Shown here: positions 37,321-45,537 of the stretch, in pieces | Position numbering within the stretch: the stretch's first letter is position 1 | Layout: each line of letters opens with the position of its first letter | Assembly: GCA_963747375.1 (NCBI GenBank) | Contig: CAVVFL010000007.1 | Coordinates: forward strand, 124,001-188,000 | Length of the DNA: 64,000 nucleotides | Reading direction: 5' to 3' | Source: Sva-07 sp963747375 | Lineage (GTDB): Bacteria; Actinomycetota; Acidimicrobiia; Acidimicrobiales; Ilumatobacteraceae | The notes under the pieces: model-generated | Seen by the model: only the letters and a program-made list of their open reading frames with translations | Told to the model about the DNA's origin: nothing | Database searches by the model: none | Program-made: the position numbers and the translations under genes

Positions 37321-39156
37321 GTGAGCCGCACCTGCTTGACTGACGCGGTGCACGACGGCGAGACCAGAGGACCAGCGTGGTTTGCGTTCGGGCGAGCACT
37401 GCTCGTGGGTGCCGCGACCGATGACGACAGCGACGCCCTTGTCGCCACGGCCCGCGCCGGATTCCATGACTCGTTGGACGACGACGGCGCGTTCTCCGTC
37501 CTGGTCGCCAATGCCGCGCTGACGACGCCCGAAGCCGAGGTGCTCGCACTGCTCGCAACCGCAGAGATCGACTCGAACTGTCGTCGCCTCGTCACCGCCC
37601 TGCACGGCGACGGACACACCGACCGGATCACGCTGGGCGCACTCGGACAGATACTCGGCGACGGCCATCCCGGCGCGCTCACCGTGGGGCCGACCTCGGC
37701 CCTGCGACGCACGGCGTTCGTCGACATCGGCACCGACGGGCCATGGGCCGACCATCCGGTCGCATTGCACCAGAGCGTGATCTGGTCGCTGTTCGGCGAC
37801 ACCTCGCCCGACCCCGACCTCCCCGTCGGTGTCGTCGAGTTCGAGCTCGACGACACCTCGACACCCGGCACCAGCGATTTCGTCGTGGCGACCGGTCCCG
37901 ACCGCATGCGGCGACGGCTCGCCGGCGCGGCGTCGGCATCGGGTCGACGATTCGTGTGCGCACCCGCCCCGACCAACGACAGCGAGTGGGCGGCATTGGT
38001 TCGGGAGGCCACCATCACCGGACGGGCACTGGTGATCGAGATCGACGACGCCGTCAGTCCGCTCATGCGACGCTGGTTGACGCGTGCCGAACACCTCGTG
38101 TGGGTGTTGTCGTCGCGAAGCGGTCCGCCGATCGACGAGTTGCCCGACAGGAGCTGGACCGAGGTGTTCGCCCACGCGAACGAACCGACCGACGACGAAT
38201 GGCTCGTCGCCTTCGGGCCCGGCGTCGACCGGACGCACCGTTTGACGTTCGACCAGATGCACCGCGTCCAACGCGCCCGCCAGGCGGTCGGAGGTGACAT
38301 CGATGCAGCTGTGCGCCGCCTCGCGAGCGGGCCGCTCGAACGGCTGACGCGCCGCATCTCGCCGAGCCACTCCTGGGACGACATCGTGCTGAGCCCGGAA
38401 CGACTCGCCCTGCTCCAGTCGATCGTCGAGCGATACCGCCATGCCAACGAGGTCTACGACGACTGGGGATTCTCCCCCAACCCGTCGAGGGGTCTGGTGG
38501 CGCTGTTCGCCGGTCCGTCCGGAACCGGCAAGACGCTCGCATCGGAGATCATCGCCGGAGCGCTCGGACTCGACGTGTTCAAGCTCGACCTGTCCTCGGT
38601 GGTCAGCAAGTACATCGGAGAGACCGAGAAGAACCTCGAGCAGATCTTCGACGCCGCGAGCGCCGGCAACATGGTCCTGTTCTTCGACGAGGCCGACTCG
38701 CTGTTCGGGAAGCGATCGGAAGTGAAGGACGCTCGCGACCGGTACGCCAACATCGAGGTGTCCTACCTCCTGCAGCGCCTCGAGGCCTACGACGGCCTGG
38801 TGGTGCTCGCCACCAACTTCGAGAAGAACGTCGACGAGGCGTTCCTGCGACGGATCCACGTACGCGTCGAGTTCGCGCTCCCCGGCGTCGAGGAACGCAA
38901 GGTGATCTGGGCGAACAACCTGCCGTCGGCGGCACCGGTCGAGGGCGTCGATCTCGACTGGCTCGCGGAACACTTCGAGCTGTCGGGCGCCTCGATCCGC
39001 AATGCGGCGATCCATTCGGCCTTCCTGGCCTCGGCCGCGGGCGGCCCGATCACGATGGAGACCGCCGTGCTCGGTGTCGCGAGAGAATTCCGCAAGATGG
39101 GCCGGCTGCTGAAGGACAAGGACTTCGGCGAGTACTACGCGCTCGTCTCCGCCTGA
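37321..39156 (+). CDS. AAA+ ATPase of eCIS (Afp15/Pvc15-like)
   Basis: About 611 residues. The first 350 are not a known enzyme domain and contain winged-helix-like and beta stretches (VVEFELDDTSTPGTSDFVVA). The AAA+ module follows: Walker A GPSGTGKT near residue 400, Walker B MVLFFDEADSLFG, sensor VVLATNFEKNVDEAF and arginine finger RRIHVRVEF, then a lid. In PVC the ATPase is needed to load cargo into the tube; in other clusters it helps assembly. It is transcribed away from the PAAR-like gene. Two GTG starts are possible (37321 and 37348); the second keeps the sequence HDGETRGPAW onward and has no stronger ribosome-binding site. Confidence 0.9.
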   Translation: MSRTCLTDAVHDGETRGPAWFAFGRALLVGAATDDDSDALVATARAGFHDSLDDDGAFSVLVANAALTTPEAEVLALLATAEIDSNCRRLVTALHGDGHTDRITLGALGQILGDGHPGALTVGPTSALRRTAFVDIGTDGPWADHPVALHQSVIWSLFGDTSPDPDLPVGVVEFELDDTSTPGTSDFVVATGPDRMRRRLAGAASASGRRFVCAPAPTNDSEWAALVREATITGRALVIEIDDAVSPLMRRWLTRAEHLVWVLSSRSGPPIDELPDRSWTEVFAHANEPTDDEWLVAFGPGVDRTHRLTFDQMHRVQRARQAVGGDIDAAVRRLASGPLERLTRRISPSHSWDDIVLSPERLALLQSIVERYRHANEVYDDWGFSPNPSRGLVALFAGPSGTGKTLASEIIAGALGLDVFKLDLSSVVSKYIGETEKNLEQIFDAASAGNMVLFFDEADSLFGKRSEVKDARDRYANIEVSYLLQRLEAYDGLVVLATNFEKNVDEAFLRRIHVRVEFALPGVEERKVIWANNLPSAAPVEGVDLDWLAEHFELSGASIRNAAIHSAFLASAAGGPITMETAVLGVAREFRKMGRLLKDKDFGEYYALVSA

Positions 39157-39198
39157 ACCGACTACACCGTGCCGGGTCGGACGTGACGCCCGGGTCCG

Positions 39199-40626
39199 CT
39201 ACCAGTCGGCGGCGATGTACTGGGTCTCGCAGAATTCGTAGATTCCCTCGCTGGCCCCCTCACGGCCGAGGCCGGACTGTTTCATGCCACCAAAGGGCGC
39301 GGCCGGGTCGGACACTGCGCCCCGGTTGAGGCCGATCATGCCCGCCTGGATCCGCTCGCTCACTGCAAGTCCGCGCCGCAGGTCGCGGGTGAAGACGTAG
39401 CCGGTGAGACCCATCTCGGTGTCGTTCGCGTCGGCGATCATCTGGTCGGTGTCGTCGAATGTGATCACCGGCGCAACCGGACCGAAGATCTCATGGCGGG
39501 TGATCTCGTCACCCGAACGAACATTGCCCAGCACGGTCGGCGGGTAGAAGTGCCCCGGACCGTCGACGGATCCACCGCCGGTCGCGATCGTGGCACCGTG
39601 ATCCGCGGCTGCGGTGACGAGCTCGTTGATCGATGCGACCGCCTTGGCGTTGATCATCGGGCCACATGTGACGCCGTCGTCGAATCCGCTCCCGATGCGC
39701 ACATCGGCCATCGCCGCCGCGAACATCTTCGTGAAGTCCTCTGCGACCGCCGCATGGACGAAGAACCGGTTGGCGGCGGTACAGGTCTCCGCGGAGTGCC
39801 TCATCTTGGCAACCATCGCCCCCTGCACTGCTGCCTCGACGTCGGCGTCGTCGAACACGATGAACGGCGCGTTGCCGCCGAGTTCCATCACCGTCTTCAG
39901 GACGCGATCGGCGGCCCGCTTGAGGAGCACGATGCCGACCTCGGTCGAGCCGGTGAACGACACCATCCGCGTGGCCGGATGGTCGACGGCTGCGTCGAAC
40001 CACGCGCCCGACGACAACGTCGGAACGATGTTCACGACCCCGGCCGGGAGTCCGGCCTCGTGCAGCAGTTCACCGATGCGCAATGCCGTGAGGGGTGTCT
40101 CACGGGGCGGCTTGATCACTGCGGCGTTGCCGGCCGCGAGCGCCGGCGCGAGCTTGCGGGTGATCATCGCCGCCGGGAAGTTCCACGGCGTGACGATCAC
40201 GACGACACCGACGGGTGGATGGTGGACGATGATTCGATTCGCGCCGCTGGGCGCCGCGCCGAGCGAGCCGTGGATCCGGACCGCCTCCTCCGAGTTCCAA
40301 CGGAAGAACTCAGCTGCGTAGGCAACCTCGCCGCGTGCGTCCGCCAACGGCTTGCCGTGTTCCAGCGTGATCAGACGGGCGAGCTCGTCGCTGTGGTCGA
40401 TCATCAGCTGCCACGTGCGCCGGAGGATCTCGCCCCGTTCGCGCGGCGCTGTCGCCGCCCAGGCGACCTGAGCCTCGGCAGCGGCTTCGCAGGCGAGCGT
40501 CGCATCGCTGGGGGTGCCTGCGGCGACAGAGGCGACGATCTCCTCGGTCGCGGGATTCTCGACATCGAACCGTTCGGAATCCGATCCGTCTCGCCATTCG
40601 CCACCGATCAACACCTGTGTCTGCAT
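39199..40626 (-). CDS. NAD(P)-dependent aldehyde dehydrogenase, succinate-semialdehyde dehydrogenase type
   Basis: From the ATG giving MQTQVLIGGEWRDG the protein has 475 residues. It carries the aldehyde dehydrogenase signatures: the oxyanion/cofactor block VIVTPWNFPAAMITRKLAPA, the general-base region MELGGNAPFIVFDD and the catalytic cysteine in SAETCTAANRFFV, plus a C-terminal PFGGMKQSGLGREG. This set is closest to GabD-type enzymes, which oxidise succinate semialdehyde to succinate in the cytoplasm. An in-frame ATG eight codons upstream is also possible. It converges on the eCIS ATPase gene but has no evident link to it. Confidence 0.85.
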   Translation of the reverse strand: MQTQVLIGGEWRDGSDSERFDVENPATEEIVASVAAGTPSDATLACEAAAEAQVAWAATAPRERGEILRRTWQLMIDHSDELARLITLEHGKPLADARGEVAYAAEFFRWNSEEAVRIHGSLGAAPSGANRIIVHHPPVGVVVIVTPWNFPAAMITRKLAPALAAGNAAVIKPPRETPLTALRIGELLHEAGLPAGVVNIVPTLSSGAWFDAAVDHPATRMVSFTGSTEVGIVLLKRAADRVLKTVMELGGNAPFIVFDDADVEAAVQGAMVAKMRHSAETCTAANRFFVHAAVAEDFTKMFAAAMADVRIGSGFDDGVTCGPMINAKAVASINELVTAAADHGATIATGGGSVDGPGHFYPPTVLGNVRSGDEITRHEIFGPVAPVITFDDTDQMIADANDTEMGLTGYVFTRDLRRGLAVSERIQAGMIGLNRGAVSDPAAPFGGMKQSGLGREGASEGIYEFCETQYIAADW

Positions 40627-40680
40627 GTCCCCATCATGCACCGCGTTCACGCTTGACCATCACACGGTCCCGTGTGACGG

Positions 40681-40887
40681 TCAGGCGATGTCGTAGCCGG
40701 CTTCGTCGATCGCCGCACGGATGGCAGCGTCGTCGCCACCCGAGACGGTGACGAGCTTGGCCTCCAGGTCGACGTCGACGACGGCGACGCCGTCGACGGT
40801 CGACACCTCGGATTCGATGGCGTGCTTGCAGTGGTCACAGCTGACGCCGGGGACTGCGTAGGTACGGGTGGTGGCGGTATCGCTCAT
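40681..40887 (-). CDS. copZ: Copper chaperone, CopZ-type HMA domain
   Basis: A 68-residue heavy-metal-associated domain with the metal motif VSCDHCKHAI and the typical C-terminal beta-strand LEAKLVTVSGGDDAAIRAAI. Such chaperones carry Cu(I) in the cytosol to the export ATPase. Its ATG overlaps the stop of the upstream copper ATPase (ATGA), so the two are co-translated and share the copper-controlled promoter in front of copA. Confidence 0.9.
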   Translation of the reverse strand: MSDTATTRTYAVPGVSCDHCKHAIESEVSTVDGVAVVDVDLEAKLVTVSGGDDAAIRAAIDEAGYDIA

Positions 40888-43130
40888 GAGACGGTCTCCT
40901 GGATCGGTTCGGGGGTCGCAAGGGTGGATGTCGGGACGGCAGTGCGGTCCTTGGCCCGGTAGCCGTCGAAACGACGCAGGCGCAAGCTGTTCGTCACCAC
41001 GAACAGCGACGACATGCCCATCGCTGCGGCGGCGACCATCGGATTGAGGAAGCCGAACGCAGCCAGCGGGATGGCAGCCGAGTTGTAGGCGAATGCCCAG
41101 AACAGGTTGCCCTTGATGGTCGAGAGCGTGCGCCGTGACAGCGCGACCGCGTCGGCGGCGGCTCGGAGATCGCCCGACACGATCGTGAGGTCGGACGCCT
41201 CGATGGCGACATCGGTTCCGGTGCCGAGGGCGATGCCGAGATCGGCCTGTGCGAGCGCCGGCGCGTCGTTGATCCCGTCGCCGACCATCGCCACGCGGTG
41301 TCCCTCGGCCTGCAGCCGCGAGATCTCCGCCGCCTTGGCATCGGGAAGGACGTCGGCGATGACGTGGTCGACGTTGACCGCCCGGCCGACCGACCGTGCG
41401 GTCTTGGCATTGTCGCCGGTGAGCAACGTGACCGTGAGTCCGAGGTCGTGAAATGCTGCAATGGCTTCGGCCGACGTCGGCTTGACGGTGTCGGCAACGA
41501 CCAGCACGGCCTCGGCGGTCGCCCCGCGACCGGCAAGGACCGCGGTGCGTCCCTGCGCCTCCGCCGACGAAGCAGCCTGAGCGACTGCAGTGGGAACGGT
41601 GTCGAACAGCCGGCGGCGGCCGACGCGCACCTCCTCGCCGTCGACGTTGGCGGTCACGCCGATGCCGGGTCGGTTGACGAAGGCGTCGACGACCATGCCG
41701 TCGGTCCGACCGGCCGTGGCGATGGTCTGAGCGATCGGATGCTCCGACCGCGCCTCGACGGCGGCCGCGAGAGCGAGCAGGTGGTCGCGGTCCCCGTCGG
41801 GCGCCACCACGTCGACGAGCGACATCCGACCCTCGGTGACGGTGCCGGTCTTGTCGAGCACGATCGTGTCGATACGGCGCGTGTCCTCGAGGACCTCGCC
41901 ACCCTTGATGATCACGCCGAGCTGGGCCGCGCGACCCGTGCCCACCATGATGGCGAGCGGCGTGGCGAGACCGAGGGCACACGGGCACGCCACGATCAAC
42001 ACCGCCACCGCTGCGGTGAATGCCTCGTTCACGTCGCCGGTGATCGCGAGCCACGCCACCAAGGTCACGAGCGCGATGCCGATCGCCACCGGCACGAACA
42101 CCGAGGCCACCCGGTCGGCCAGGCGTTGAACCTCGGCGCGGCTCCCCTGTGCCTCGTCGACGAGACGCACGATCTGGGCCAGCGCCGTATCGGAACCGAC
42201 CCGAGTTGCCTCCACGACGAGCGACCCGTTCGCATTCACCGTGGCGCCGATCACCTCATCGCCCGGCCCGACCTCGACGGGCACGGGCTCGCCGGTGACC
42301 ATCGATGCGTCGACGGCCGAGAGTCCCTCGACGACCACTCCATCGGTCGCGATCTTCTCCCCCGGCCGCACGACGAACCGCATCCCCGGCGTCAACGATT
42401 CGATCGACACCTCGGTGCCGTCGACGAGTCGAGCACTGCGCACACCCAGATCGGCGAGCGCCCGCAGCGCATCACCCGAGCGTCGTTTGGCCCTGATCTC
42501 CAACCACTTGCCGATGAGGATCAGCGCGATGATGACCGCGGCGGTCTCGTAGTAGACGTGGCCGCCGTCGCTGCTCATTGCCGGCATCGAACCTGCGTGT
42601 GCCGAATCGTCGCCGAGGCTGCCGATCAGCACCACCGTCGACCACGTCCACGCCGACAACGTTCCCATCGAGACGAGCGTGTCCATCGTGGTGGTGCCGT
42701 GGCGTAGGTTCATCCACGCGGCGCGGTGGAATCCCCAACCGCACCAGAACACGACCGGCGTCGCGAGGATCGCGGCGAGCCATTCCCATCCGTCGAACAT
42801 CAACGGCGGCACCATCGAGATGGCGACGACCGGAATGCCGAGGACGAGCGCGACGATCCAGCGGCGCCGCAGATCGGCTTCACGGCGCCGTTCGGCCTCA
42901 TCGTGATCAGCGGTCGCCGGCGACTGGTAGCCGAGGCCTTCGATGGCAGCGCGGAGCTGATCGTCCTCGACGGTGGCGTCGTGCATCACGGTGGCACGGC
43001 CGTTGGCGAAGTTGACCCGCGCGTCGCTGACACCGTCGAGCTTGGTCAGCGTGCGCTGGATGCGGTTCGCACACGCGGCACAGGTCATCCCCTCGACGGC
43101 GATGTCGGAGCGTGTGGGCGCGTCACTCAT
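40884..43130 (-). CDS. copA: Copper-exporting P1B-type ATPase
   Basis: A 748-residue pump with one N-terminal HMA domain (EGMTCAACANRIQRTLTKL), eight membrane helices, the ion-channel motif CPCALGLATPLAIMVG, the phosphorylation site VLDKTGTVTEG and the hinge MVGDGINDAPALAQADLGIA. The CPC motif identifies Cu(I) transport out of the cytosol. The start at MSDAPTRSDIA is favoured because a TACGGT box and MerR-type operator end seven bases upstream; an earlier ATG would lie inside that operator. It is co-transcribed with the chaperone gene. Confidence 0.93.
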   Translation of the reverse strand: MSDAPTRSDIAVEGMTCAACANRIQRTLTKLDGVSDARVNFANGRATVMHDATVEDDQLRAAIEGLGYQSPATADHDEAERRREADLRRRWIVALVLGIPVVAISMVPPLMFDGWEWLAAILATPVVFWCGWGFHRAAWMNLRHGTTTMDTLVSMGTLSAWTWSTVVLIGSLGDDSAHAGSMPAMSSDGGHVYYETAAVIIALILIGKWLEIRAKRRSGDALRALADLGVRSARLVDGTEVSIESLTPGMRFVVRPGEKIATDGVVVEGLSAVDASMVTGEPVPVEVGPGDEVIGATVNANGSLVVEATRVGSDTALAQIVRLVDEAQGSRAEVQRLADRVASVFVPVAIGIALVTLVAWLAITGDVNEAFTAAVAVLIVACPCALGLATPLAIMVGTGRAAQLGVIIKGGEVLEDTRRIDTIVLDKTGTVTEGRMSLVDVVAPDGDRDHLLALAAAVEARSEHPIAQTIATAGRTDGMVVDAFVNRPGIGVTANVDGEEVRVGRRRLFDTVPTAVAQAASSAEAQGRTAVLAGRGATAEAVLVVADTVKPTSAEAIAAFHDLGLTVTLLTGDNAKTARSVGRAVNVDHVIADVLPDAKAAEISRLQAEGHRVAMVGDGINDAPALAQADLGIALGTGTDVAIEASDLTIVSGDLRAAADAVALSRRTLSTIKGNLFWAFAYNSAAIPLAAFGFLNPMVAAAAMGMSSLFVVTNSLRLRRFDGYRAKDRTAVPTSTLATPEPIQETVS

Positions 43131-43137
43131 GTCGACC

Positions 43138-43169
43138 ACCGTAAACCTTGCATTCGACTGGAAGGTCAA
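43138..43169 (-). promoter_or_regulatory. copA promoter with CueR-type operator
   Basis: On the minus strand TTGACC and TACGGT are separated by 20 bases, the overlong spacer typical of MerR-family activation. The spacer is filled by the dyad ACCTTCC-N8-GCAAGGT (43145-43166), close to known copper-regulator sites of the ACCTTCC/GGAAGGT form. The box ends seven bases before the copA ATG. Confidence 0.75.
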
Positions 43170-43205
43170 GGGCCCACGTCGACATTTTCGTCAGCACATC
43201 CGCCG

Positions 43206-43609
43206 TCATTCCGGCGCACCCGTGATCACTTGACAGCGATGGGGATCGGTACACGCCGACGGATCCAATCCGCGCGCCCGACGGGCGAGTTCGAGCAATT
43301 CGGTGCGTGCCACCTCCAGCCTCGCGATCTGTTCGTCGATCTCGGCGAGATGCCGATCGAGCAGCGCCATGGTGTGGCCGCAACTCCGCGCGCCGCATCT
43401 TTCAGTTCCAGCACCGACTGGATCTCCGCCAGGGACAGGCCCGACGACTGCGCATCACGGATGAACCGGAGACGCTCGACCGCGTCGTCGCCGTACTCGC
43501 GATATCCCGACGGCGTCCTGCCCGGCTCGGCGAGCAGACTGATCGACTCGTAGTACCGAATCGTCTTGGTGGTCACCCCGGCCTGGTCGGCGAGCATTCC
43601 GATGCGCAT
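43206..43609 (-). CDS. MerR family copper-responsive regulator (CueR-like), one frameshift
   Basis: The N-terminus MRIGMLADQAGVTTKTIRYY followed by EPGRTPSGYREYGDDAVERL is the MerR winged helix. After VLELKDAARG the frame shifts by one near 43388; the corrected sequence continues CGHTMALLDRHLAEIDEQIA, a dimerisation helix, then CTDPHRCQVITGAPE and a stop. The C-terminal cysteine pair, five residues apart, with an upstream cysteine, fits a soft-metal sensor of the CueR/CadR kind. It lies directly upstream of the copA-copZ operon with the matching operator between them, so it most likely activates copper export. Without the shift, an arginine-rich nonsense tail would be read. Confidence 0.8.
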
Positions 43610-43615
43610 GCGAAC

Positions 43616-43648
43616 AGTGTAGCGAACATTCCATCCAACTAGAATGTT
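43616..43648 (-). promoter_or_regulatory. Promoter and dyad of the merR-type gene
   Basis: TACACT lies six bases before the regulator ATG (leaderless style). Just upstream is the perfect dyad AACATTC-N10-GAATGTT (43625-43648), different from the copA dyad. It may be the self-regulation site or belong to another regulator. Confidence 0.5.
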
Positions 43649-43650
43649 GT

Positions 43651-44682
43651 TCAGAGCGCGGCCCGAAGGTTCGCGGCCGCGAACTCGGCGGTGAGGTCAC
43701 GTTGGCGATTCGCGAGCAGTTCGTAACTCGCCGGGATCTTCGCGACGTCAGCCGACCGCAGCAGCGGCGGGTAGTAGTGCGCGTGGAGTTGCCACACGTC
43801 AGCGTCCCGACGATCGGCGTCACCGCCGGGAGCCCCGTGCCAACCCGAGCAGTACGGGAACGATGTGCCGAACAGCGCATCGAAGGCGCCCAACATCAAC
43901 TGCAGGATGTGAGCAAGCGATTCGCACTCGTCAGCACCGAGGTCGGTCAGCGACCCGACCGCCCGACGCGGCAGCACCATGGTCTCGTACGGCCAGTAGG
44001 CCCAGTACGGCACGACGACGACCCACGACTCGTTGGTCGCGACGACACGGTCGCCGATCTCCAATTCGCGCTCGGTGTAGTCCATCAACATCCGACGACC
44101 GTGCGCAGCGCGGTATCTGCGCTGTGACTCGAGCTCCCGCTCGGCCTCGTCGGGGAGGAAGTCCGACGCCCAGATCTGTCCGTGCGGATGAGCATTCGAC
44201 GCGCCGGAGATCGCTCCCCTGGTCTCGAAGATCTGAACCCACCGATGGGTGGCCTGCAACTCGTCGAGCTGTGATTGCCACAGTTCGATGACCCGCACGA
44301 CGTCGGCGCGGTCCATGTCGGCCAGCGTCAGATCGTGTCGAGGCGAGAAGCAGATCACCCGACACTGGCCTGCGCCGGTGTCGACTTGGAACAACGGGTC
44401 GGGCGAGGTCGCCGGAGCCGGGGCGTCGGGGACGAGCGCCGCGAAGTCGTTCTCGAAGACGAACGTCGACGCGTACACCGGATTGCGCACGCCACCGGCA
44501 CGTTCGTTCCCTGGACACAGGTAGCACCCCGGGTCGAACGCGGGAGCCGGATCGGCGGCCGGTTTGGTCTGCCCGTTCCACGGACGCTGCGTCCGCTGTG
44601 GCGACACGACGACCCACTCGCCGGTCAAGGGATTCAATCGGCGATGAGGATCACGGGCGGGATCGAACTGCACCGGCGCCAC
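43651..44682 (-). CDS. galT: Galactose-1-phosphate uridylyltransferase
   Basis: A 343-residue GalT with the opening RRLNPLTGEWVVVSPQRTQR, zinc-binding CYLCPGN, the central NDFAALVPDAPAP and the catalytic HPH triad in NAHPHGQIWASDFLPDEAER. A second histidine pair HAHYYPP near the C-terminus completes the active site. It exchanges UMP between UDP-glucose and galactose-1-phosphate in the Leloir pathway. No galK or galE is adjacent. The GTG start follows the PPK2 stop by five bases, suggesting co-transcription with that kinase. Confidence 0.93.
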   Translation of the reverse strand: MAPVQFDPARDPHRRLNPLTGEWVVVSPQRTQRPWNGQTKPAADPAPAFDPGCYLCPGNERAGGVRNPVYASTFVFENDFAALVPDAPAPATSPDPLFQVDTGAGQCRVICFSPRHDLTLADMDRADVVRVIELWQSQLDELQATHRWVQIFETRGAISGASNAHPHGQIWASDFLPDEAERELESQRRYRAAHGRRMLMDYTERELEIGDRVVATNESWVVVVPYWAYWPYETMVLPRRAVGSLTDLGADECESLAHILQLMLGAFDALFGTSFPYCSGWHGAPGGDADRRDADVWQLHAHYYPPLLRSADVAKIPASYELLANRQRDLTAEFAAANLRAAL

Positions 44683-44687
44683 ACGCC

Positions 44688-45476
44688 TCAGTAGATCTGC
44701 GGGACGAAGTTGAGCTGATCGAGCGGTGGCCGTTCGTACCCCTCGTCCGGGCGCACCTCCGGCAGCTCGACCTTCGGATAGGACACCTTCTCGTGCGGCA
44801 CCAACGACAACAGGTGGCTGATGGTGTTGAGTCGGGCACGACGTTTGTCGTCACCGTCGACCTCCCACCAAGTCGCCTCGGGAATCGACGTGTGCTCCAC
44901 CATGATGTCCTTGGCGCGCGAATACTCGTTCCACTTGGCCTGCGACCGGGCATCGATGTCGGAGAACTTCCAGCGCTTGGCCGGATCTGCGAGGCGCTCC
45001 TCGAAACGTTGGGTCTGCACCTCGTTCGACACCGAGAACCAGTACTTGACGACCTGGATACCCGAACGCACCAGCATGCGTTCGAACTCCGGAACCGACC
45101 GGATGAACTCCCAGTACTCTGCGTCGCTGCAGAAACCCAGGACCCGCTCGACGCCGGCACGGTTGTACCACGACCGGTCGAACACGACCATCTCACCCGC
45201 CGACGGCAGGTGGGCCACGTACCGCTGGAAGTACCACTCGGTGCGCTCACGCTCACTGGGCTTCGGCAGTGCGACGACCCGACAGGCCCGCGGGTTCAGC
45301 GGGCCGGTGAGGCGGCTGATCGTGCTTCCCTTGCCGGCCGCATCGCGGCCTTCGAAGATCACCACGAGGCGATGCCCGCTCACTCGGATCCACTCGAGCA
45401 TCTGGACGAGTTCGAGCTGGAGTCGCTCCAATTCGCGCTCGTAGGCGCGACGGTCGAGTTTTCCAGTGCCGGACAT
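44688..45476 (-). CDS. ppk2: Polyphosphate kinase 2 (PPK2)
   Basis: A 262-residue kinase with Walker A VIFEGRDAAGKGSTISRL, lid residues in LPKPSERERTEWYFQRYV and Walker B VVFDRSWYNRAGVERVLGF. These are the signatures of the PPK2 family, which uses polyphosphate to phosphorylate nucleoside mono- or diphosphates in the cytoplasm. One-domain length and the ending RPPLDQLNFVPQIY fit class I enzymes, which mainly make ATP or GTP from diphosphates; class is inferred. A TAATGT box lies nine bases before the ATG. Confidence 0.92.
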   Translation of the reverse strand: MSGTGKLDRRAYERELERLQLELVQMLEWIRVSGHRLVVIFEGRDAAGKGSTISRLTGPLNPRACRVVALPKPSERERTEWYFQRYVAHLPSAGEMVVFDRSWYNRAGVERVLGFCSDAEYWEFIRSVPEFERMLVRSGIQVVKYWFSVSNEVQTQRFEERLADPAKRWKFSDIDARSQAKWNEYSRAKDIMVEHTSIPEATWWEVDGDDKRRARLNTISHLLSLVPHEKVSYPKVELPEVRPDEGYERPPLDQLNFVPQIY

Positions 45477-45485
45477 CGACGGTCG

Positions 45486-45491
45486 ACATTA
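45486..45491 (-). promoter_or_regulatory. -10 like box TAATGT before ppk2
   Basis: TAATGT on the minus strand, nine bases before the ppk2 ATG, with no ribosome-binding site between. Confidence 0.35.
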
Positions 45492-45537
45492 CAGCTCCGG
45501 CGACGCGGCCGACGTGGCGTCACCGCGTCGTCGCGGC

